DNA from: an uncultured Bryobacteraceae bacterium
GTDB taxonomy: Bacteria > Acidobacteriota > Terriglobia > Bryobacterales > Bryobacteraceae
Length of the DNA stretch: 64,000 nt
Assembly: GCA_937924525.1 (NCBI GenBank)
Contig: CALDSU010000010.1
Location: forward strand, 62,001 to 126,000
Direction: 5' to 3'
Numbering within the stretch: the first letter of the stretch is position 1; each line of letters opens with the position of its first letter. Shown in pieces: positions 60,223 through 64,000 of the stretch. The position numbers and the translations under genes were made by a program. The notes beneath the pieces were generated by a model. It ran no database searches. It had not been told where the DNA came from and saw only the letters and a program-made list of their open reading frames with translations.

Positions 60223-60956
60223 GCCGGCAGACCTGGTTTGACGCCCGCGATCAATTGATAGGGACGGAAGCTCTTCCACAAAGGCGCTCTTCCCAGGACC
60301 GCGTCGACCCGGGGACCCCACCCGCGGTTGTACAGCACGGGTGGCAGAAACCCGAAGCGCTCCAGGCGCAGGTTCGTGAAACCGGCCTCCCGCATCGCCG
60401 GGAAGAGAATCGAGCGACGCATCAGGCCCATGCCCTTATCGCCCTCCCAGGTCATGCCTGGCGTGATGAGGATTTGCAGGTAGAAAAGCGGGTTGTACGC
60501 ATTCGGTTCCAGAAACACCACCTGTCCGCCCGGTTTGAGCATGCGCCACATCCCCCGGTAGCAGGCGGTGAAGTCATGCAGATGGTGCAAGGTGAAGAAG
60601 CCGACGATGAAATCGTAGCGGCCCGTGAGCTCGGGCGGATGGTCGATCAAATCGGCGCAGTAGAGGGGAATCCGGAAGCGCCCGCCGTCGGCCTGGCGGA
60701 GCTGATCCAGCAGGAAGGGCGTCAGGTCCAGGCCCTCGACGCGCAGACCCCGTTCGGCCAGGGGAAGCGTATAGCGCCCCATGCCGCAGCCGGCATCGAG
60801 GATCAGATGGTGCGGCTGGATGCCTGCGAAACGGATCAATTCCTCCACCTGCCGCTGCACGTGCGGGGCGCCGCGCGGCACCATGCGGGGTTTGATGCCG
60901 CGGGAAAAGTAGCGGCGCTGTCGCTCGTTGTGTTGTGCCAGGGCTTCGGGCGTCAT
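60219..60956 (-). CDS. Class I SAM-dependent methyltransferase
   Basis: 245 residues. SAM motifs: LILDAGCGMGRYTLPLAERG (motif I, about 52-71), VEGLDLTPFLLDQLRQA (acidic loop), YDFIVGFFTLHHLHDFTACY (motif II) and LKPGGQVVFLEPNAYNPLFY (motif III). Known: Methyltransf_11/25-type enzymes methylate sugars, lipids or quinones. ARRPA-type polyketide motifs are absent. ATG overlaps the GT2 stop (ATGA) and its own stop overlaps the next gene, so it is co-translated with both glycosyltransferases; a sugar or lipid-linked sugar is the likely substrate. Confidence 0.85.
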   Translation of the reverse strand: MTPEALAQHNERQRRYFSRGIKPRMVPRGAPHVQRQVEELIRFAGIQPHHLILDAGCGMGRYTLPLAERGLRVEGLDLTPFLLDQLRQADGGRFRIPLYCADLIDHPPELTGRYDFIVGFFTLHHLHDFTACYRGMWRMLKPGGQVVFLEPNAYNPLFYLQILITPGMTWEGDKGMGLMRRSILFPAMREAGFTNLRLERFGFLPPVLYNRGWGPRVDAVLGRAPLWKSFRPYQLIAGVKPGLPA

Positions 60957-61708
60957 AAGCGGGACTCCAGGGCGGCGGCATTTCGAAAACGGGCGCCGAG
61001 TTTGGTGCGAAGGGCGGGGGGCGCAGCGGCCTCCGCGTCCGGGCGGCGGGGTTGCAAAGCCCGCCAGGCCAGCCGCAGCCGTTTGGCCAAGGTGTACGAG
61101 GAACGCCCCTCGGGGTTGGTTTGGCGCCGCACGGGAATCGAGCGCATGGGCAGTCCGCTATCGGCCATGCGCCGCAAGACATACAGCGGCGCCCCGCCTT
61201 GCGCCAGCACCCGCAGCACCATTTCCTGGCTCATGGCCACGCACAGCCCGGCGTCCGGGGGCAGCAAGCCCCCAGAGCGCCAGTGGAGCAGCCGTTTGAA
61301 CACGTAGGAGGTAAGCAGCCGCGAGGCGGATTCGTACCGCCCGCGCCGTCCGGCGAAAACCGCGGCTACTCCCGGCTGGAGCGCCTCGAGCAGCAGGGGA
61401 ATCGCCTCCGGCGGGTCCTGCAGGTCCGCGTCGAGCACCGCCACCCGGGGGGCGCGCGTGTACGCCAGACCGGTGAGCACCGCGGCGTTCTGGCCGGCGT
61501 TGCGTGCGTGCGCCAACACGGCGACGCGCGGATCCTCCTCCGCCAGGGACGCCAGCACCGCCAGTGAATTCTCCGGACAGCCGTCGTCCACGAACAGCAG
61601 TTCCCAGCGCCAGCGGGCCAGCGCGCGCTCGAGGCGCTGGTGCAGTTCGCGAAGCGTCCCGGCGTTGCGGTAAACGGGCACGACGATCGAGACTTCGGGT
61701 GGCGCCAT
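60953..61708 (-). CDS. Family 2 glycosyltransferase (DPM1/ArnC-like)
   Basis: 251 residues from the ATG at 61708, which shares one base with the stop of the dehydrogenase gene (TGATG). The upstream open frame overlaps that gene and is a shadow. GT2 motifs: VSIVVPVYRNAGTLRELHQR, WELLFVDDGCPENSLAVLAS, AHARNAGQNAAVLTGLAYTR and VAVLDADLQDPPEAIPLLLE (DAD metal site; DLQDPPE is typical of dolichol-phosphate/undecaprenyl-phosphate transferases). YELPLRSIPVRRQ-like tail (MRSIPVRRQTNPEGRSSY) also fits. Inferred: loads a sugar onto undecaprenyl phosphate, the donor for the polytopic enzyme downstream. Unlike ArnC there are no C-terminal membrane helices. Confidence 0.85.
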   Translation of the reverse strand: MAPPEVSIVVPVYRNAGTLRELHQRLERALARWRWELLFVDDGCPENSLAVLASLAEEDPRVAVLAHARNAGQNAAVLTGLAYTRAPRVAVLDADLQDPPEAIPLLLEALQPGVAAVFAGRRGRYESASRLLTSYVFKRLLHWRSGGLLPPDAGLCVAMSQEMVLRVLAQGGAPLYVLRRMADSGLPMRSIPVRRQTNPEGRSSYTLAKRLRLAWRALQPRRPDAEAAAPPALRTKLGARFRNAAALESRL

Positions 61709-62658
61709 CAATACCCGGCCTCCCGGTCGACGACATTCAGCAGCGGCTCGCCGGAGGCGAAGCGACGCAGGTTCTCGATGAAGAGCGGCTCCCAGCGGAA
61801 TGAAGCGTTCTCCGCGCTGCGGGCCACGTGCGGCGTGATCAGGAGATTCGGGACCCGCCAGGCGGGATGGGAAGCAGGCAGCGGCTCTTCTTCGAACACG
61901 TCCAGCGCCGCGCCGGCCAGGTGATGGCGGCGAAGCAGGTCGAACAGCGCGGCTTCCTCCAGCGTGCCGCCGCGGCCCACGTTGACGACGTACGCTCCGC
62001 GGGGGAGCGCCCGCAACTCGGCCTCGCCGGCCAGGTGGCGGGTCTCGCGCGTGAGCGGCAACGCGAGGAGCAGCAAATCGGCGCGGGGGAGGGCGGCGCG
62101 CCAGCTTGCCGGACCCCACACGCGAAATCCCTCCGGAGTTGTCTCCCCGCTTTCCGGCGCGCGCCGGCGAACTCCTTCCACGGCGATGCCGAAGGCCCGC
62201 AACCGGCGCGCGGCGGCTTGCGCCACCCCGCCCCAGCCTAAGAGCAGCGCGCGCAATCCGCCCAGCGCGGGCAGCGCCGCCCGCTCCCAAACCGCCTGTT
62301 GCTGCTGGGCGAAAAAGCGAGGCAGCCGCCGCAGCAACGCCAGCACGAGCGCCAGGGCATGATCGGCCATCTCCTCATCGTAAACGCCGCGGGCGCAGGT
62401 GAGCGTCACCTGGCTGAGGCCGGCGCCAGCGCCTAGGATGCGGTCGACGCCCATCGAATTGGATTGCATCCACCGCAGGCGGCGGGCGTGCGGCAGCGAT
62501 TGGAGAAAATAGCGGTTCCCCAGCACGGCGTCGGCGTCGGCGATTTCGCGCGCGGCTTCGGCTTCGTTGCGGGCGACGGCGAAGGCGGCTCCCGGCGCGG
62601 CGGCGCGCAAGGCGGCTTCGTGTTCGGGGGAAGGCGGATACATCAAGAGGATCTTCAT
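61708..62658 (-). CDS. D-2-hydroxyacid dehydrogenase
   Basis: 316 residues from the ATG at 62658 (ATGA overlap with the aldolase stop). Dehydrogenase fold: MQSNSMGVDRILGAG, YDEEMADHALALVLALLRRL, LRALLLGWGGVAQAAARRLR (cofactor loop, GxGxxA variant), ALPRADLLLLALPLTRETRH, VNVGRGGTLEEAALFDLLRR (catalytic Arg region), ALDVFEEEPLP (catalytic Glu) and ITPHVARSAEN (catalytic His). Known: NAD(P)-dependent reduction of 2-oxo acids such as glyoxylate, hydroxypyruvate or 2-keto-sugar acids. Paired with the aldolase, it could interconvert the aldolase's 2-oxo-acid product. Confidence 0.88.
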   Translation of the reverse strand: MKILLMYPPSPEHEAALRAAAPGAAFAVARNEAEAAREIADADAVLGNRYFLQSLPHARRLRWMQSNSMGVDRILGAGAGLSQVTLTCARGVYDEEMADHALALVLALLRRLPRFFAQQQQAVWERAALPALGGLRALLLGWGGVAQAAARRLRAFGIAVEGVRRRAPESGETTPEGFRVWGPASWRAALPRADLLLLALPLTRETRHLAGEAELRALPRGAYVVNVGRGGTLEEAALFDLLRRHHLAGAALDVFEEEPLPASHPAWRVPNLLITPHVARSAENASFRWEPLFIENLRRFASGEPLLNVVDREAGY

Positions 62659-63515
62659 CGCCCGCGCTCCGCCTCGGGACGCCATGCCTCGATGGCTTCC
62701 ATCAGCCGGCGCCGGTCGGCCGCGACGGCGGGAGCAGGCCGCGCCGCGGCTTCCGACAGCGCCTGCCGGATCCGCGGCACCTCGACGCGCAGATCGCGCC
62801 CTTCGGTATCCGCCCGGAACGAACGCCGCAAGAAGCTGAACGAACAGCGCAACCGCGCCATCTCGCCGATCAGCAGGCGGCACGGAATCGGCGAGCCCCG
62901 CTCGGGCAGCGTCAGACCGCCAAACCCGAAAGGCGCCCGAAAGGCGCGGCGCACGGCTTCCAGCGTGCCGTCGGTCACCGCGGTGAACAGATTCGGCGTC
63001 CGGCGCTCGATGGCGAGGTCGTTCAGCCCCACGTAGACGCGCGCCAGCGGCAGCGCGGCGAACTGCTCCACGCGGCGAACCGCATCGGTGGTCTCGATCA
63101 GCATGCCCACGCCGGCGCGCCCGCCCGCCAGGTCCAGCGTGCGCTGGACTTCATCCGGCATGCGCGCCATCGGCAGCAGCAGCTCGTCCGCGCCAGCCTC
63201 GATCGCGGCCGCCACTTCGCTGGGGGTGACGTCCGGATCGTAGCCGTTGATCCGGCAGATCACCCGCGCGTCCGTGGCGGCGCGCACCCGCCGGAGATCG
63301 TCCAGCGTGTCGTGGTTGATCTCGGTGTCCGCGTCCGCCTGACGCTGCTGCTTGCCGCGGTTTTCCCAATCCACCAGGATGGCGTCGAGGCCCGCCGCCA
63401 CCGCCTCCCGGACCCGCGCCGGATCGGTGGAAAACAGCAGCAGCGAAAAAGAGGCCGCCAGGGACTCGTCGGGAGATGGGGTCTCGCGTTCGGGCGGCGT
63501 GGCGTGCAAAGACAT
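62655..63515 (-). CDS. HpcH/HpaI aldolase/citrate lyase family protein
   Basis: 286 residues from ATG 63515; TTG three bases upstream is also in frame. Family landmarks: LLFSTDPARVREAVAAGLDA, ILVDWENRGKQQRQ (DxE-type metal region), VICRINGYDPDVTPSEVAAA, GADELLLPMARMPDEVQRTL (metal-binding LPM segment), GVGMLIETTDAVRRV (Glu metal ligand in LIET) and VYVGLNDLAIERR. Known: metal-dependent C-C lyases of 2-oxo acids or CoA esters (4-hydroxy-2-oxoheptanedioate aldolase, citrate lyase beta). Substrate not predictable. First gene of the five-gene operon ending at 58735. Confidence 0.85.
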   Translation of the reverse strand: MSLHATPPERETPSPDESLAASFSLLLFSTDPARVREAVAAGLDAILVDWENRGKQQRQADADTEINHDTLDDLRRVRAATDARVICRINGYDPDVTPSEVAAAIEAGADELLLPMARMPDEVQRTLDLAGGRAGVGMLIETTDAVRRVEQFAALPLARVYVGLNDLAIERRTPNLFTAVTDGTLEAVRRAFRAPFGFGGLTLPERGSPIPCRLLIGEMARLRCSFSFLRRSFRADTEGRDLRVEVPRIRQALSEAAARPAPAVAADRRRLMEAIEAWRPEAERGR

Positions 63516-63755
63516 CAAGGATGAAGGCCTTTCATTGTCGCAAATCGCGCCACGGTTGGCAGCGAACCGCCACGTCTGATCCGGCAGAACGGGGGGCCGA
63601 CTTGCCGTGTGTCCACAACGCGCCGGTTGATTCTAAGCGCGCGCCACGGCGTCAGGCGCGGGGAGAATCCGGATGCCTGAGGGGCAAGTCTCGGCCTGGC
63701 CCGTGCCCGTCGCCTTGATCACGTTTCACCGGCGCGGCGACAGGCCTGCTCTCCG

Positions 63756-63761
63756 TATAAT
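63756..63761 (+). promoter_or_regulatory. Putative -10 box (TATAAT) of ileS
   Basis: An exact TATAAT lies 35 bases before the ileS ATG in the 281-base gap to the divergent aldolase operon. No good -35 at 17 bases and no T-box leader (no AGGGTGG-type antiterminator sequence) were seen. Confidence 0.5.
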
Positions 63762-63796
63762 GAGAACTGCGATCCCGCGGGCGATCAATCAACATC

Positions 63797-64000
63797 ATGG
63801 AGTCCACCACCCTGGATCTGAAGAGGACCGTTAACCTGCCGAAAACGGATTTCCCGATGAAAGCGAACCTGCCGCAGACCGAGCCCAAGATGCTCGAAGA
63901 GTGGCAGCGCCAGCACATTTACCGGCAGATTCGCGAGGCGCGGGCGGGGCGGCCCCAGTTCGTCCTGCACGACGGCCCGCCTTACGCCAACGGCAACATT
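63797..64000 (+). CDS. ileS: Isoleucyl-tRNA synthetase (N-terminal part, cut by window edge)
   Basis: 68 residues are visible. [20 protein letters not shown] and [20 protein letters not shown] form the IleS N-terminal extension, and [15 protein letters not shown] is the start of the class I catalytic core, immediately before the HIGH signature expected just past the edge. Known: charges tRNA-Ile, cytoplasmic, essential. The start at 63797 is supported by the position of KTDFPM and by the TATAAT box upstream. Type and editing domain cannot be judged from this fragment. Confidence 0.93.
   Translation, partial: MESTTLDLKRTVNLPKTDFPMKANLPQTEPKMLEEWQRQHIYRQIREARAGRPQFVLHDGPPYANGNI

Noticed and set aside
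60953-62290. Long N-terminal extension of the GT2 glycosyltransferase
   Set aside because: It overlaps the dehydrogenase gene and is Arg/Gly/Ala-rich noise. The ATG at 61708 with TGATG coupling starts directly at the GT2 fold.
1-64000. CRISPR array, prophage, IS element, rRNA or tRNA
   Set aside because: No regularly spaced repeats, phage structural genes, transposase motifs, or RNA-gene signatures were seen on reading both strands.

Overview
The window is GC-rich (roughly two-thirds G+C), densely coded DNA from a Gram-negative soil-type bacterium. Three very large Oar-like TonB-dependent receptors with carboxypeptidase-like N-terminal domains, LPS export (lptB, lptC/OstA) and heptosyltransferase genes, many Tat-exported or lipoprotein sugar enzymes, and Gfo/Idh/MocA proteins all point to Acidobacteriota, most likely the Solibacter/Bryobacter branch. 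This assignment is inferred from gene content only. I saw no rRNA, tRNA, CRISPR array, prophage or intact insertion sequence.

Layout. 1-1516: minus-strand cyclophilin lipoprotein (cut by the window edge), DUF169 and heavy-metal-binding genes. 1505-2421: poorly coding, possibly decayed DNA. 2422-9597: a NodB-type deacetylase, then a glycosidase-like lipoprotein divergent from a TonB receptor across a clear operator-like palindrome. 9738-16724: ceramidase-like protein, lptB-lptC, and an SDR operon with two tiny upstream genes. 17156-23564: a six-gene corrinoid methyltransfer operon (three URO-D family proteins, a B12-binding protein, DUF1638, and a 2Fe-2S/ASKHA reactivase). 23578-26184: divergent Gfo/Idh/MocA pair. 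26568-29767: an unusual three-gene unit (acyl-CoA-dehydrogenase-like flavoprotein, cytosolic PhnD-like binding protein, TusA-like/diiron fusion). 30002-36802: MFS transporter, pcm, sialidase, bfr, and an LPS-core heptosyltransferase block. 36873-41937: TenA with an export signal, dienelactone hydrolase, a BamE-like protein, DUF2203, YjbQ, and a Tat-exported SelA-like PLP protein.

42316-50799 is a tightly overlapping five-gene operon: membrane protein, ExbB/TolQ-like channel, DUF2149, membrane-anchored CobN-like chelatase and TonB receptor. Its architecture matches the Bacteroidota hmuTUVS haem locus rather than cobalamin synthesis. I read it as an outer-membrane tetrapyrrole or metal acquisition machine with its own energising channel. 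51087-58600: acyl-CoA synthetase, DapA-family aldolase, a third TonB receptor with a poly-aspartate loop, der, and a secreted beta-propeller protein. 58735-63515: a five-gene minus-strand operon combining HpcH/HpaI aldolase, D-2-hydroxyacid dehydrogenase, GT2, methyltransferase and a polytopic glycosyltransferase. The window ends in the start of ileS.

The strongest candidates for new biology are the corrinoid operon, the hmu-like chelatase operon, and the flavoprotein/PhnD/diiron unit. A smaller recurring theme is a TACAAT-type -10 box only 6-14 bases upstream of several start codons, suggesting leaderless or near-leaderless mRNAs.
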